Shown piece after piece: positions 1 to 9,667 of a stretch of DNA of 64,000 nt. Numbering within the stretch: position 1 is the first letter of the stretch; each line of letters opens with the position of its first letter. The notes below the pieces were generated by a model, which worked only from the letters and a program-made list of their open reading frames with translations, searched no databases and was not told the origin of the DNA. The DNA lies in contig JAGWUV010000001.1 in NCBI GenBank assembly GCA_028875875.1, positions 62,001-126,000 on the forward strand, read 5' to 3'. The stretch is from Bacteroidota bacterium. GTDB lineage: Bacteria; Bacteroidota; Bacteroidia; Chitinophagales; Chitinophagaceae. Made by a program: the position numbers and the translations under genes.

Positions 1-305
1 AGTAATAAATTATCTTTAGAAATACCGGCGTTATTTACGCAAACATCTATGTTTCCAAATTCTTTCAATACATCGTTTACGAATGATTCGCATTGTGCAA
101 AGTCGCCTGCATTGCTTTTGTAAGCTTTTGCTTTAACACCTAAACTTATTAGCTGGGCTTCCAGTGCAGCGGCCTTTTCAGCACTGCTATCACTAACATA
201 AGTAAAGGCAACATGCGATCCTTGTTCTGCAAGTTTTAAAGCAATAGCGGCACCAATACCTCTTGCGGCACCTGTAACGATAGAAACTTTATCTTTTAAT
301 AACAT
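1..305 (-). CDS. fabG: 3-oxoacyl-[ACP] reductase FabG, 5' part only
   Basis: Short-chain dehydrogenase/reductase; the rest of the gene lies beyond the left window edge. The visible N-terminal ~100 residues begin MLLKDKVSIVTGAARGIG, with the nucleotide-binding TGxxxGIG motif at about residues 11-18, and reach the NNAG motif followed by ISKDNLL. That NAGI-x-KDNLL stretch is typical of FabG, which reduces beta-ketoacyl-ACP with NADPH in fatty-acid elongation. The Ser/Tyr/Lys catalytic residues are outside the window, so another SDR activity cannot be excluded. The gene is codirectional with the GH3 gene upstream, with a gap of about 150 bp. Confidence 0.8.
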   Translation of the reverse strand, partial: MLLKDKVSIVTGAARGIGAAIALKLAEQGSHVAFTYVSDSSAEKAAALEAQLISLGVKAKAYKSNAGDFAQCESFVNDVLKEFGNIDVCVNNAGISKDNLL

Positions 306-457
306 AAATGGATGTATTTATTGTGCAATGATAGGATACTTTCTTTTATTCACTACCTCGAAGATAAGGCTCTTTATAAATGAGCTATAACCGGGTTATG
401 GATGTTTAATGAAACAAATGATTAGATGTGCGGGATGGAATGATAAGATTAAGAAGA

Positions 458-1966
458 CTACTTAATAAATAAGGTAATCTCGTCTACATATTTCCGGTCA
501 TTAGAAAGCCTGGGTATTTTATGTTGCCCACCCAGTTTTCCTTTACTTCGGAGCCATTCAGTAAAAACACCTTTATGTAAAGGTTTTACGATGGGCATTC
601 TTAGTGCAATATCCTTGTGCCGTTTGGCTTCATAATCGCTGTTAAGGCTTTTTAGTGCACAATCCAGTTCATAAGCAAACTCTTTTATACAGGCAGGTTC
701 TTTTGCAAATTCAATAAGCCATTCATGAGCACCATTGTTTTGTTCACTAAAATATACAGGAGCTGCTGTATAGTCTGTTACCAGTGCATTTGTTTTTTCG
801 CTGGCCATGATAATGGCTTTATCGGTGTTATCAACAATTACTTCTTCTCCAAATGCATTGATATAATGTTTTAGCCTGCCGCTTACTTTTATTTTGAATG
901 GAAAAACAGAAGTGAACTGAATAGTATCACCCAAAAGATATCGCCATAAGCCGCCGTTTGTTGAGATAACAAGAGCGTAATGCTTATTCACCTCAACTTT
1001 ATCTAACCCGATTGTAACAGGATCTTTCTTACCATATTCTTCCACCGGCATGAATTCGTAGAAAATACCATGATTTAAGAACAATAACATTCCGTCATCA
1101 TCCGGGCTATCCTGTGCTGCAAAAAAGCCTTCACTGGCATTGTACAGATCTAAGAAGAAAATATTTTTTCCGATCAGCTTTTTAAACTGCTCTTTATATG
1201 GGCCAAAGGCAACTCCTCCATGCATATACAGTTCAAGGTTGGGCCATACTTCCTCCAAAGTTTGCTTACCCGTAAGTTCTAAAATTCTTTTGATCAATAC
1301 CAAGGTCCATGTAGGAACGCCGGAGATGGAAGTAACATCTTCGGGCATGGTGGATTGTGCCAGCTTTTCAATTTTATCTTCCCATTCATCCATCAAAGCA
1401 ATGGATAGTTCAGGAGTTCGTATCCAGTTCGCCCAAACCGGAGTGTTTTGTAAAAGCACGGCACTTAAGTCGCCGTAATGCGTATCCTCATTAATACTGC
1501 TTATCTGGTGGCTCCCGCCAATTACTAAACCTTTGCCGGTGAGCAAATCACTTTCTGAATTGAAATTGTAGTACAGAGTGAGTACATCTTTGGCTGCCTG
1601 GTAATGGCAATCCTGTAAACTTTCTTCTGTTATGGGAATGAATTTACTCTTATCACTGGTGGTGCCACTGCTTTTGGCAAACCAGTTGGTAGGCGTATCC
1701 CATAAAATATTTTCTTCGCCCTGCATCATCCGTTCGATGTATGGTTTCAGATCGTTGTATTCATGAATGGGAACAGATTTTTTAAAATCACGGATGGTGG
1801 AAAAAGCCGTCATTCCATATTTACGGCCTATTTCTGTGTATTGGCCATGGGTAACAAGATCTTGTAAAACCTCTCTTTGTGCGGCAACAGGCTCCTGCAT
1901 CCATTGCTCAATTTTCCAATGGCGCAAGCGGGCTAATCGTGATATTGCCGGACTTAATAATTTCAT
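458..1966 (-). CDS. GH3 auxin-responsive-promoter family protein (acyl-adenylate enzyme fold), copy 1
   Basis: 502-residue member of the GH3 family, a branch of the ANL adenylating enzymes. In plants GH3 enzymes conjugate acyl acids to amino acids; the bacterial substrates are unknown. Visible motifs are the ATP-binding SSGTTSDKSK (about residues 99-108), YNASEGFFA, and YLLGDTIQF (the YRxGD equivalent), so the adenylation core looks intact. There is no signal peptide, suggesting a cytoplasmic enzyme. The start is an ATG at 1966, about 50 bp after lptB on the same strand. A second GH3 lies at 34243-35778. The family call is firm; the substrate cannot be inferred. Confidence 0.85.
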   Translation of the reverse strand: MKLLSPAISRLARLRHWKIEQWMQEPVAAQREVLQDLVTHGQYTEIGRKYGMTAFSTIRDFKKSVPIHEYNDLKPYIERMMQGEENILWDTPTNWFAKSSGTTSDKSKFIPITEESLQDCHYQAAKDVLTLYYNFNSESDLLTGKGLVIGGSHQISSINEDTHYGDLSAVLLQNTPVWANWIRTPELSIALMDEWEDKIEKLAQSTMPEDVTSISGVPTWTLVLIKRILELTGKQTLEEVWPNLELYMHGGVAFGPYKEQFKKLIGKNIFFLDLYNASEGFFAAQDSPDDDGMLLFLNHGIFYEFMPVEEYGKKDPVTIGLDKVEVNKHYALVISTNGGLWRYLLGDTIQFTSVFPFKIKVSGRLKHYINAFGEEVIVDNTDKAIIMASEKTNALVTDYTAAPVYFSEQNNGAHEWLIEFAKEPACIKEFAYELDCALKSLNSDYEAKRHKDIALRMPIVKPLHKGVFTEWLRSKGKLGGQHKIPRLSNDRKYVDEITLFIK

Positions 1967-2014
1967 TTGGGCAGTAGTTACAGCAAAATAAGAAATGCCG
2001 CCGAATTTTTAAAG

Positions 2015-2821
2015 TTATTCTTCTGTGTTTCCTGAAAGGGAGGCATTGCGTTGCTGAGCATTTTCTCTTTCCATTTCAATGATCCAGTCTTTTCTTTTCA
2101 ATTCAAAATTAGTTCCGAGGTATAAGCGTCGAACCCTTTCATCATCGGCCAGTTGCTCGGCTGTACCATGTTTAAAGATCTTTCCTTCAATTAAAAGATA
2201 AGCTCTGTCGCAAATAGAAAGTGTTTCGTTCACATTATGATCCGTGATAAGAATGCCGATATTCTTGTATTTGAGTTTTGCTACAACCGATTGAATATCT
2301 TCCACGGCAATAGGGTCAACACCTGCGAAAGGCTCATCCAGTAAGATGAATTTAGGGTCAACGGCCAGTGCCCTGGCAATTTCCGTTCTTCTTCTTTCAC
2401 CGCCACTTAAACTATCGCCGTTATTGGTACGAACGTGGTGCAGGTTAAATTCATCCAGCAATGCTTCCAGCTTGGCAGAACGTTCTGCTTTGGTAAGCTT
2501 TGTCATTTCCAATACACTCATAATATTGTCTTCCACAGTAAGCTTTCTAAACACACTTGCTTCCTGAGGTAAATAACCAATACCCATTTGTGCCCTTTTG
2601 TACATGGGCATTTTGGTGATATTAACATCATTCAAAAAAACATCCCCTCCATCAGGTTTAATTAAGCCTACTACCATATAAAAGGTAGTGGTTTTGCCGG
2701 CACCGTTCGGACCAAGCAAACCAACAATCTCTCCCTGGCTAACATCAACACTAACGTTGTTAACAACGGTTCTTCCCTTGTAGCTCTTCACCAGGTTTTT
2801 TGTGTGTATTGTTAAATTCAA
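2015..2821 (-). CDS. lptB: LPS export ABC transporter ATP-binding protein LptB
   Basis: ATPase that powers LPS extraction from the inner membrane by the LptB2FG complex. At 268 residues it is slightly longer than the usual ~240, with a C-terminal charged tail (residues ~240-268). Walker [10 protein letters not shown] is at residues 37-45, the signature LSGGE at 138-142, and Walker B FILLDEP at 158-164, followed by AGVDP and the H-loop ITDHN. The sequence following Walker B ([13 protein letters not shown]) is characteristic of LptB rather than of other ABC ATPases. It is divergent from metF across about 115 bp. No lptF, lptG or lptC is in the window. Confidence 0.93.
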   Translation of the reverse strand: MNLTIHTKNLVKSYKGRTVVNNVSVDVSQGEIVGLLGPNGAGKTTTFYMVVGLIKPDGGDVFLNDVNITKMPMYKRAQMGIGYLPQEASVFRKLTVEDNIMSVLEMTKLTKAERSAKLEALLDEFNLHHVRTNNGDSLSGGERRRTEIARALAVDPKFILLDEPFAGVDPIAVEDIQSVVAKLKYKNIGILITDHNVNETLSICDRAYLLIEGKIFKHGTAEQLADDERVRRLYLGTNFELKRKDWIIEMERENAQQRNASLSGNTEE

Positions 2822-2938
2822 TGGATGAATATTTTGACAAAAATAAAGGTTCCGCCTTTCTTAGCTTGCAAGGCTTTTCATCTTAACAATTAGTTGAGTT
2901 AATATGGGTATGTGTATATTGCAGCAATTTTTAAAGAA

Positions 2939-3892
2939 ATGAAAGTTACAGAACATATTTCCAGGGCAAAGGATACACTGATCTCATTCGAAGTGTTGCC
3001 GCCTTTAAAAGGAAAAACCATTACATCTTTATACGATCATTTAGATCCGTTGATGGAATTTACACCATCGTGGATCAATGTTACGTATCACCGAAGCGAA
3101 ACGGCTTTTAAAAAGAAAACAGATGGAACTTTTGAAAAGGTAGAAGTGCGTAAAAGGCCTGGTACCGTTGGTATTTGTGCGGCTATCATGAACCATTACA
3201 AAATAGATACGGTTCCGCACTTTATATGCGGCGGGTTTACTAAGCGGGAATGTGAAGATGCATTGATCGATTTGAATTTTTTGGGAATTGATAATGTTTT
3301 GGTGTTGCGTGGCGATGCTGAAAAGAATGAGCCCAGTTTTATTCCTGAGAAAGATGGGCATGCTTATGCCATTGAATTGCAGAAGCAGGTGGTAAACTTG
3401 AATCATGGATTGTATTTGGATGAGGATATTCAGAATGGCGGCAAAACGAATTTTTGTATCGGTACTGCCGGCTATCCTGAAAAACATTTCGAAGCACCAA
3501 ACCTGGAAATAGATTTGAAAAGACTGAAGGATAAAGTAGATGCAGGTGCAGATTATATCATGACGCAGATGTTTTTCGATAACCAGAAATTTTTTGATTT
3601 TGTAAAGACCTGCAGAAACATGGGTATTAATGTGCCTATTATCCCAGGATTAAAACCGCTTACTACCAAAAAGCAATTAACTGTTTTGCCAAGAATATTT
3701 CACGTGGATATTCCAACAGATTTATCTAACGAAGTAATGAAATGTAAAACAGATGCAGAGGTAGAAGCAGTAGGTACACAATGGTTAATACAGCAAAGTA
3801 AGGAATTGAAACAATTTGGGGTCCCTGTTTTGCATTATTACACTTTGGGTAAACCAAAAGTAATATGGAACGTGGTAAAGGAACTGGTATAA
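2939..3892 (+). CDS. metF: 5,10-methylenetetrahydrofolate reductase
   Basis: FAD-dependent enzyme converting 5,10-methylene-THF to 5-methyl-THF for methionine synthesis. Visible family motifs are SFEVLPP near the N-terminus, NVTYHRSE, VLVLRGDAEK, and the QMFFDNQKFFDF segment of the TIM barrel. The 317 residues from ATG 2939 (MKVTEHISRAK) fit the bacterial family. An upstream in-frame GTG at 2912 would add nine residues that do not resemble the family, so I prefer 2939. The gene stands alone, divergent from lptB, and ends at a strong bidirectional terminator shared with the convergent foldase gene. Confidence 0.93.
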   Translation: MKVTEHISRAKDTLISFEVLPPLKGKTITSLYDHLDPLMEFTPSWINVTYHRSETAFKKKTDGTFEKVEVRKRPGTVGICAAIMNHYKIDTVPHFICGGFTKRECEDALIDLNFLGIDNVLVLRGDAEKNEPSFIPEKDGHAYAIELQKQVVNLNHGLYLDEDIQNGGKTNFCIGTAGYPEKHFEAPNLEIDLKRLKDKVDAGADYIMTQMFFDNQKFFDFVKTCRNMGINVPIIPGLKPLTTKKQLTVLPRIFHVDIPTDLSNEVMKCKTDAEVEAVGTQWLIQQSKELKQFGVPVLHYYTLGKPKVIWNVVKELV

Positions 3893-3897
3893 TAGTA

Positions 3898-3923
3898 AAG
3901 AGGCGCTTTTAAAAGTGCCTCTT
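3898..3923. terminator. Bidirectional intrinsic terminator between metF and the PPIase gene
   Basis: Near-perfect inverted repeat, arms AAGAGGC(G)CTTTT and AAAAG(T)GCCTCTT, with T-rich sequence on both outer sides. It sits within about 30 bp of both convergent stop codons. Confidence 0.7.
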
Positions 3924-3926
3924 GTT

Positions 3927-5846
3927 TTAGTGTATGGTTTTCCAAACTTCCTTATTAATAACTACCGGATATCTCTTTTGAAGTTCTTTGATCCAGCCGT
4001 CTTCTAACACCTGCTGGTAGTCTGCAGTTACGGATGGTTTAGCCTCTTCAAAGCTTTTCTGTTCCGTTTTTTCAAACACACTTGTTACCAATGCAAACAC
4101 AAAAGGCTTATCGTTAAGGTTACTGGCTTCTATGGCAGATATGAAGCCTTTTTGAATTTCCAGTTTTTCTTTTAAAGGCTTACTAACATTATTTTCAAAA
4201 CGTGAACTATCAGCAATAACACTTTCTCCGTAGCTGCTTGTTATACTTTTCCAAAGTTGTGGTTGCTGCTGTAATTGCAATGCCACTTTCTGTGCAGTGT
4301 TCTTTGTTGCTGCATATACAACTATTGCACTATAACCTGGTTTCCATTGATATTTCTCCAAATGTTGGCCATAGTAATTTTTTAAACCGATACTATCTGT
4401 AACAGCTTTTGTCCAAACATGCTTGTCTGTTGCTGTAAATAAAATATTTGCTTCTTCAAATTCCTTTATTTGCTTTTTGAAAACCGGATCAAAATCTTCA
4501 AGATGATTTTTATAGTAAGCAACAACAGTTTTTCCGGTGAATGAACGGAAGAGTGCCTCGTATTGATCTTCTCTTAATCGTTCTAATAGATTCGCATTAC
4601 GCAGGTATTGTAAAAAGTCTGCTACATTAATGTGTTGCTGTGGGAAGGAAAACAAAACCGTATTATCATTTACCGATTGAATAGAGTGCGTAGAATGATT
4701 ATGCAAAACACTATCAACATATTTAAATACTATTTCTTTATTGAAAGGGACTTGATGATAGCCGGAAATTTTTTTCCATGTATCTGTTAATAGTTTTTTT
4801 CTTACCAGTAGCCTGTCGCTACTTTCTACTTTTTGTTTCAGGTCGTAAGAAGCCAAAGCGTCTTCATATTTTGCTGGAACGGGAATGGCATCAACCAATT
4901 GAACAATATGAACACCGTAAGCTGTGGTAAAAGGTTTGCTGATGGTGCCTTTAGTATGTAATTCAAATACAGGGTTTTCAAACTCCGGTGTAAACTGGCC
5001 AACGGAGATCTCTTCAATATTGTTGGATGATTGAGCCGTAGCATCATCGCTGAACAAGCGCATATTCTTTTCGAAGTCGGCACCTTTAAGCAAAGTATTG
5101 TATACACTATCTGCCAGATGTATGATTCTCTGCTTTTGTTCGCTAGAAACATTCGGCGCTATTGAAAACAAAATTTGTTTGAAGGTTCTTTTACCAGCAG
5201 CCGGCCGCTCCGCCACCACTTTAAAAATATGAAAGCCAACAGCGCTTTTATAAGGCTTTGAAAAACTGCCCGCTTTAATGTTGTAAACAATACTTTCCAC
5301 TTCATAAGGAAGTGAGAATACGGTAACATAACCAATGCGGCCTTTTTGAGCAATAGTTTCAGAGTCTGTTGAATAACGAAGACAAGTAGCAGTAAAATTT
5401 TTACCGTTCTTCAATTCGTTGTACGCTGCTAAAATTTGTTTGTATGCAGCGGCTGTATCTTTATTAAAAGGCACAAATACCTGTTGCAGCAGCAAATCTT
5501 TTTTGCTTCTCACAAAAGCTTCTTTCATCAGGTTTTCAATGCCCGCTTCTTTGTTAACGAAGTTATCTGCCAGTTGTTTTTTAAAATTATCCAGTTCTAT
5601 TACAAAGGAAGACTCTTCATTCAAATGCTCATCATAACCGGCTTGTACTTTTAGTTTGTATTTTATATACAGGTCTAAATAATCATTCAGGGTCTTTTGC
5701 CGGTTGCCATTTTTGTTTGGGTTTTTATTGAACGCCTGCAGGAACTCCTGTTTGCTTACCGAGCTATCGCCATAACTAAAAACAGGCTGGCTTTTTACAG
5801 CAGTACAAAATAGCAATAACGCAAAGCTGTAAATATATTTTTTCAT
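3927..5846 (-). CDS. Periplasmic peptidyl-prolyl isomerase, SurA/PpiD-like with two parvulin domains
   Basis: 639-residue exported foldase. The N-terminus (MKKYIYSFALLLFCTAVKSQ) is a Sec signal peptide. A SurA-like chaperone segment follows (~25-120). Two parvulin rotamase repeats occupy about 120-225 and 225-335, each ending in the typical GxH motif (VGFHIFKV, YGVHIVQLV). The C-terminal half (~350-639) has no rotamase motif and may be a client-binding region. Likely role: outer-membrane protein folding. It is followed 11 bp later (on the minus strand it is downstream) by no other gene, and preceded by the TlpA-like gene at 5858, so the two probably form an operon. Confidence 0.85.
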   Translation of the reverse strand: MKKYIYSFALLLFCTAVKSQPVFSYGDSSVSKQEFLQAFNKNPNKNGNRQKTLNDYLDLYIKYKLKVQAGYDEHLNEESSFVIELDNFKKQLADNFVNKEAGIENLMKEAFVRSKKDLLLQQVFVPFNKDTAAAYKQILAAYNELKNGKNFTATCLRYSTDSETIAQKGRIGYVTVFSLPYEVESIVYNIKAGSFSKPYKSAVGFHIFKVVAERPAAGKRTFKQILFSIAPNVSSEQKQRIIHLADSVYNTLLKGADFEKNMRLFSDDATAQSSNNIEEISVGQFTPEFENPVFELHTKGTISKPFTTAYGVHIVQLVDAIPVPAKYEDALASYDLKQKVESSDRLLVRKKLLTDTWKKISGYHQVPFNKEIVFKYVDSVLHNHSTHSIQSVNDNTVLFSFPQQHINVADFLQYLRNANLLERLREDQYEALFRSFTGKTVVAYYKNHLEDFDPVFKKQIKEFEEANILFTATDKHVWTKAVTDSIGLKNYYGQHLEKYQWKPGYSAIVVYAATKNTAQKVALQLQQQPQLWKSITSSYGESVIADSSRFENNVSKPLKEKLEIQKGFISAIEASNLNDKPFVFALVTSVFEKTEQKSFEEAKPSVTADYQQVLEDGWIKELQKRYPVVINKEVWKTIH

Positions 5847-5857
5847 AACGGGTTCAA

Positions 5858-7315
5858 TTAATTGGCCGTTGTTTTGGCCTTACTCTTAACGGTAATCAAA
5901 TCATCAAATTGTTCCAGGCTAAGTTGTTTGGCAATGATGTGCTTTTCGGCATCCAGCAGGTACATGGTAGGGGTTTTAAAAACATCGTACAGTTGCCTAT
6001 AGTTGGGTTGACCTGCAGCTATTTCAGCATCCCTTGCTTCTTTGGTTTGATAAGTATAAATCCAATCGCTGCTGAAATTCTTTTCTTTCACAAATTGCTT
6101 CAGTTCATTCATCATCTTTTCATTCACATTCACGCTGTATAATTTTATACCTAATGCTTTCCATTTTGCTTTGTATATAGAATCTACTTTAGGCAATTCT
6201 TCCTTACAATGCCCACAAGTTGGATCCCAGAAAACAACAAAAGTAAAAGGTCCTTTCAATGAGTATAATGAAACCGTTTTACCACTGGTGTCTGTAAGAT
6301 TAAGTGGAGAAGCCTGTACACCAATTTGATTCGCCATCATACTGTAAGCTCTTTCGAAGATCATTTTTTTAGAAGCAGTATTTAAAATGGTAGTATCTCC
6401 TTTTGCATAGAAATTTTCAAACAGATAAAGAAAAACTTTATCCTGCCCCATGTATTCGGGATTAAGGTATTTATTGGTGAATTTGGTTAAGAGATAAGGA
6501 TACATTTCTTTACCCGTACGTGCAGAAAGCAATATGTATTTTACTTCTTTGATCAAAGAATCCGGTTCGGGAGAAACATAATATTTCAGGTAATCATCCA
6601 GCTTCGGCTCAAAGAAAGGTGTATGCAATAGCCTGTCATCATTGAAAAGAACATCATCCCAAAAATGATCTTTCACATATAAGTAAGCAGACAAAGAATC
6701 CGGCTTTCCTTTCACTACATGAATGGGGGGAAGATCTGGCCTTTTCATTGCATCTAATAAAGCTGCCAGTAATGAATTGGGATGTTGCCGGATAAGCTGT
6801 TCACGATATACTTGTAACTCCTTATTGTATTTAATGATTTGCGATTTAATAGAAGCGGAATCGGCAGCTGTTTTCACCTGCGTAAGCTGTTGATTTAATT
6901 GGGTAAGTTTTTTACCTTTTTCAACCGTGAAAGCAGAATAAGTTTTGAAGAGATCATTATCGGGAGAACCCGTGATCACAGCATTTTCTTTTTTAGAAGA
7001 ATCAGCCACAATGCTAAAATGTTGCTGATTACCAATCAACAGTTCAAACTGAATGGTGTATTGCGGCGATACTACGAAGTAGATGCCGCCGGTTAATTTG
7101 GTATTTCCTTTAAAAACACCTTTACTTTTATCATCCAGCCAGGCAGAATCGGCAATGATCTTCGATTTACCGTAATAACTTCCCAGGTACACTTTTGTGT
7201 TTTTAAAGGGCGTTAAAGTAATGGCAATATTTCTACCGTTAGCGGTTGTTTTTTGTTGTGCCGATGCCAACTGAAAAGCAAATAAGAATAAAGCAATAAC
7301 TAAGCTGTTCTTCAT
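5858..7315 (-). CDS. TlpA-like thioredoxin-fold protein with N-terminal DUF4369-type domain
   Basis: Exported thiol-disulfide protein of about 485 residues. I start at ATG 7315 (MKNSLVIALFLFAFQLASA), which gives a clean signal peptide; earlier in-frame codons add polar residues in front of it. The N-terminal third resembles the DUF4369/DUF5106 modules common in Bacteroidota TlpA proteins. The last ~150 residues are an AhpC/TSA-thioredoxin domain with FWDPTCGHCKEELP, giving a CGHC redox pair, and a cis-Pro motif in KTPTMYLLD. It probably acts in the periplasm on disulfides or extracytoplasmic cysteines. It lies 11 bp before the PPIase gene, suggesting a shared envelope-folding operon. Confidence 0.85.
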   Translation of the reverse strand: MKNSLVIALFLFAFQLASAQQKTTANGRNIAITLTPFKNTKVYLGSYYGKSKIIADSAWLDDKSKGVFKGNTKLTGGIYFVVSPQYTIQFELLIGNQQHFSIVADSSKKENAVITGSPDNDLFKTYSAFTVEKGKKLTQLNQQLTQVKTAADSASIKSQIIKYNKELQVYREQLIRQHPNSLLAALLDAMKRPDLPPIHVVKGKPDSLSAYLYVKDHFWDDVLFNDDRLLHTPFFEPKLDDYLKYYVSPEPDSLIKEVKYILLSARTGKEMYPYLLTKFTNKYLNPEYMGQDKVFLYLFENFYAKGDTTILNTASKKMIFERAYSMMANQIGVQASPLNLTDTSGKTVSLYSLKGPFTFVVFWDPTCGHCKEELPKVDSIYKAKWKALGIKLYSVNVNEKMMNELKQFVKEKNFSSDWIYTYQTKEARDAEIAAGQPNYRQLYDVFKTPTMYLLDAEKHIIAKQLSLEQFDDLITVKSKAKTTAN

Positions 7316-7443
7316 TTGTACCATATTGAATTGTTCTGCTTGTAAATGTAAGTATTTCAATAAGCAGGCCCGTTAATCATTTGTAAAATGAAAGCATTAC
7401 GCTTTCTGCATTTACAAAGCAACATACCTGTATTTTTGCCGCC

Positions 7444-8871
7444 GTGAGAAAGAAAAAACAAAATATCGTTTTGCAGGATGTTGTTCTGCAGGATTATGCT
7501 GCCGAAGGTAAATCTTTGGCCCGTATAGAGGGCAAGGTGGTGTTTGTAGAAAATACCATTCCCGGTGATGTAGCAGATGTTCGGTTGACCAAGAACAAGA
7601 AAGACTGGGCGGAAGGGTATGTGGTGAATTTGAAGAAACCTTCACCCGATAGGGTACAACCTTTTTGTTCGCACTTTGGTGTATGTGGCGGATGTCAATG
7701 GCAGATGCTGCCTTATCAGCAACAATTACAGTATAAACAAAAGCAGGTAACAGATAATTTAACGCGGATTGGAAAAGTAGTATTGCCGCCGATCTCTCCT
7801 ATTATTGGTGCAGATGCTACAACATTGTACCGCAATAAGCTCGAGTACACTTTTTCTACCAAACGATTTATTCCGCATGACGAGTTTAACAAAAGAATCG
7901 CTTCGGAAGAGCCAGCAGTAAATGAGTTGAACGGCTTTGCCGGTTTTCATGCCAAAGGAATGTTTGATAAAGTGGTGGATATTGATGTTTGTCATTTGCA
8001 GCAGGAGCCTACCAATGAAATTAGAAAAGCCATTGTTCGTTTTGCCAAACAGCATAATTATCCTTTTTACGATATCAGGCAGCACGAAGGCTGGCTGAGA
8101 ACCATGATGGTTCGTATAGCTACTACCGGTGAGATCATGGTAAATGTGGTATTGGGTTTTGAAGATGCGGACATGCAGCAACAACTGATGGAATATATCA
8201 TGCAGCAGTTTCCTCAGATCACAACCCTGCTGTATACCATCAACACCAAAAAGAACGATAGTATATACGATCTGCATCCGCAGGTATACCATGGAAAAGG
8301 CTATATTATTGAAAAGCTGGAAGATTTTCAGTTTAAGATCAGTCCGAAATCTTTTTTTCAAACCAATACCCGGCAAGCAGAGAAGTTATACCGCATAACC
8401 CGTGAGTTCGCAGCGTTAAATGGAACACAAAATGTGTACGACCTGTATTGTGGTACCGGAAGTATTGGCATTTTTGTAAGTAAACAAGCTAAAAAAATTG
8501 TAGGGGTGGAAGCGGTTGCCGAAGCAATAGAAGATGCGAAAGAAAATGCAGCGTTGAACAGTATTTCGCACTCTGTATTTACAGCCGGTGATGTGATTGA
8601 TATTTGTGATGATGCTTTTTTCAATAAACATGGTTTTCCCGATGTGGTGATCACCGATCCGCCTAGAGCCGGGATGCATGAGAAGTTGGTAAATAAATTA
8701 TTGGAAATACAATCGCCTACTATCGTGTATGTAAGCTGTAATCCTGCCACCCAGGCCAGGGACCTGGCCCTGCTGGATGATAAATACAGTGTTACAAAAA
8801 TTCAGCCGGTAGATATGTTTCCGCATACCCTGCATATTGAGAATGTGGTACAACTTAAACTGAGAGGATAA
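7444..8871 (+). CDS. rlmD: 23S rRNA (uracil-C5)-methyltransferase, RlmD/RumA family
   Basis: SAM-dependent m5U methyltransferase of 475 residues with a GTG start (MRKKKQNIVL). Order: N-terminal TRAM domain (~5-65), Fe-S cluster cysteines in FCSHFGVCGGCQW plus DVCHL, the QTNTRQAEKLY segment, the SAM-binding DLYCGTGSIGIF, the DPPRAG motif, and the catalytic Cys in VYVSCNPATQARDL. All key residues are present. RlmD acts at U1939 of 23S rRNA; the exact site (RlmD, RlmC or TrmA-like) is assigned by overall similarity only. It is divergent from the TlpA-like gene and about 50 bp before the rhomboid cluster. Confidence 0.9.
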   Translation: MRKKKQNIVLQDVVLQDYAAEGKSLARIEGKVVFVENTIPGDVADVRLTKNKKDWAEGYVVNLKKPSPDRVQPFCSHFGVCGGCQWQMLPYQQQLQYKQKQVTDNLTRIGKVVLPPISPIIGADATTLYRNKLEYTFSTKRFIPHDEFNKRIASEEPAVNELNGFAGFHAKGMFDKVVDIDVCHLQQEPTNEIRKAIVRFAKQHNYPFYDIRQHEGWLRTMMVRIATTGEIMVNVVLGFEDADMQQQLMEYIMQQFPQITTLLYTINTKKNDSIYDLHPQVYHGKGYIIEKLEDFQFKISPKSFFQTNTRQAEKLYRITREFAALNGTQNVYDLYCGTGSIGIFVSKQAKKIVGVEAVAEAIEDAKENAALNSISHSVFTAGDVIDICDDAFFNKHGFPDVVITDPPRAGMHEKLVNKLLEIQSPTIVYVSCNPATQARDLALLDDKYSVTKIQPVDMFPHTLHIENVVQLKLRG

Positions 8872-8920
8872 GAGGGAAGAGATGTTTTAGAAAATTTCTT
8901 TTCCGAATAATTAAAAAATT

Positions 8921-9625
8921 ATGACAGAATTCAGGCCGTCCAGATTTCAGATTCTTCCGTTGGTGATTAAGAATTTACTCATCATTAATGGTTTATTTTT
9001 TCTTGCACAGAATACAATTGGCAAACAGGGTATTATTAATATGGATGATTTGTTTGCCCTGCATACCTGGCAGAGCCCGCTGTTCAGGCCTTGGCAGTTT
9101 GTTACGCACCTCTTTATGCACGGAGGCTTCGATCATATATTCAGTAATATGTTCGCCTTGTGGATGTTCGGTTCCGTGTTAGAAAACCTCTGGGGTCCCA
9201 AACGGTTTCTTACTTTTTATATTTCCTGTGGGTTAGGTGCAGCTTTTTGTCACATGATCGTATTGTACATAGAAAGCCAGCATTTAATACAGGCCTTCAA
9301 TTCCCTGGATGCCTTTACGCAAGATGCTTACAGAAGCCGTTTTATGGAAAAACTGAACGAGGCTACTTTAGGTGCTTCGGGAGCCGTTTTCGGATGCCTG
9401 GCAGCTTTTGGTTACCTTTTCCCCAATACAAGAATTTATTTGTACTTCTTTGTTCCAGTAAAGGCTAAATGGTTCGTGATTTTTTATGCTGCTTTCGAAT
9501 TGTATATGGCCGTTGCCAACTCTGCCGGCGATAACGTAGCCCACGTAGCCCACTTAGGTGGCGCTTTGGTAGGTATTATCCTGGTATATTTCTGGAACAA
9601 AAGAAACCGGCGAACGTTTTATTAA
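8921..9625 (+). CDS. Rhomboid-family intramembrane serine protease (rhomboid 1)
   Basis: 234-residue polytopic membrane protein with an intact rhomboid catalytic site. Ser153 lies in GASGAVFG, His211 in AHVAHLGG, and the TM2 HGGFDHIFSNM segment supplies Asn76 for the oxyanion hole. It also has the L1-loop FRPWQFVTHLFMH typical of active rhomboids. It has six predicted TM segments and no extra cytosolic domain. Substrates are unknown. It is first of two adjacent rhomboids (43-bp gap) followed closely by two EEP-family genes, all on the plus strand, so an operon is likely. Confidence 0.92.
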   Translation: MTEFRPSRFQILPLVIKNLLIINGLFFLAQNTIGKQGIINMDDLFALHTWQSPLFRPWQFVTHLFMHGGFDHIFSNMFALWMFGSVLENLWGPKRFLTFYISCGLGAAFCHMIVLYIESQHLIQAFNSLDAFTQDAYRSRFMEKLNEATLGASGAVFGCLAAFGYLFPNTRIYLYFFVPVKAKWFVIFYAAFELYMAVANSAGDNVAHVAHLGGALVGIILVYFWNKRNRRTFY

Positions 9626-9667
9626 TTTAATAGTACAACACAAAAAAATAATCTCAATTTTGAAAGT

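Noticed and set aside
3041-3487. 148-codon open frame antisense to metF
   Set aside because: Entirely inside an intact metF; no start context, motif or membrane pattern supports it.
7759-8376. 205-codon open frame antisense to rlmD
   Set aside because: The opposite strand carries a complete methyltransferase with all motifs; the antisense product matches nothing recognisable.
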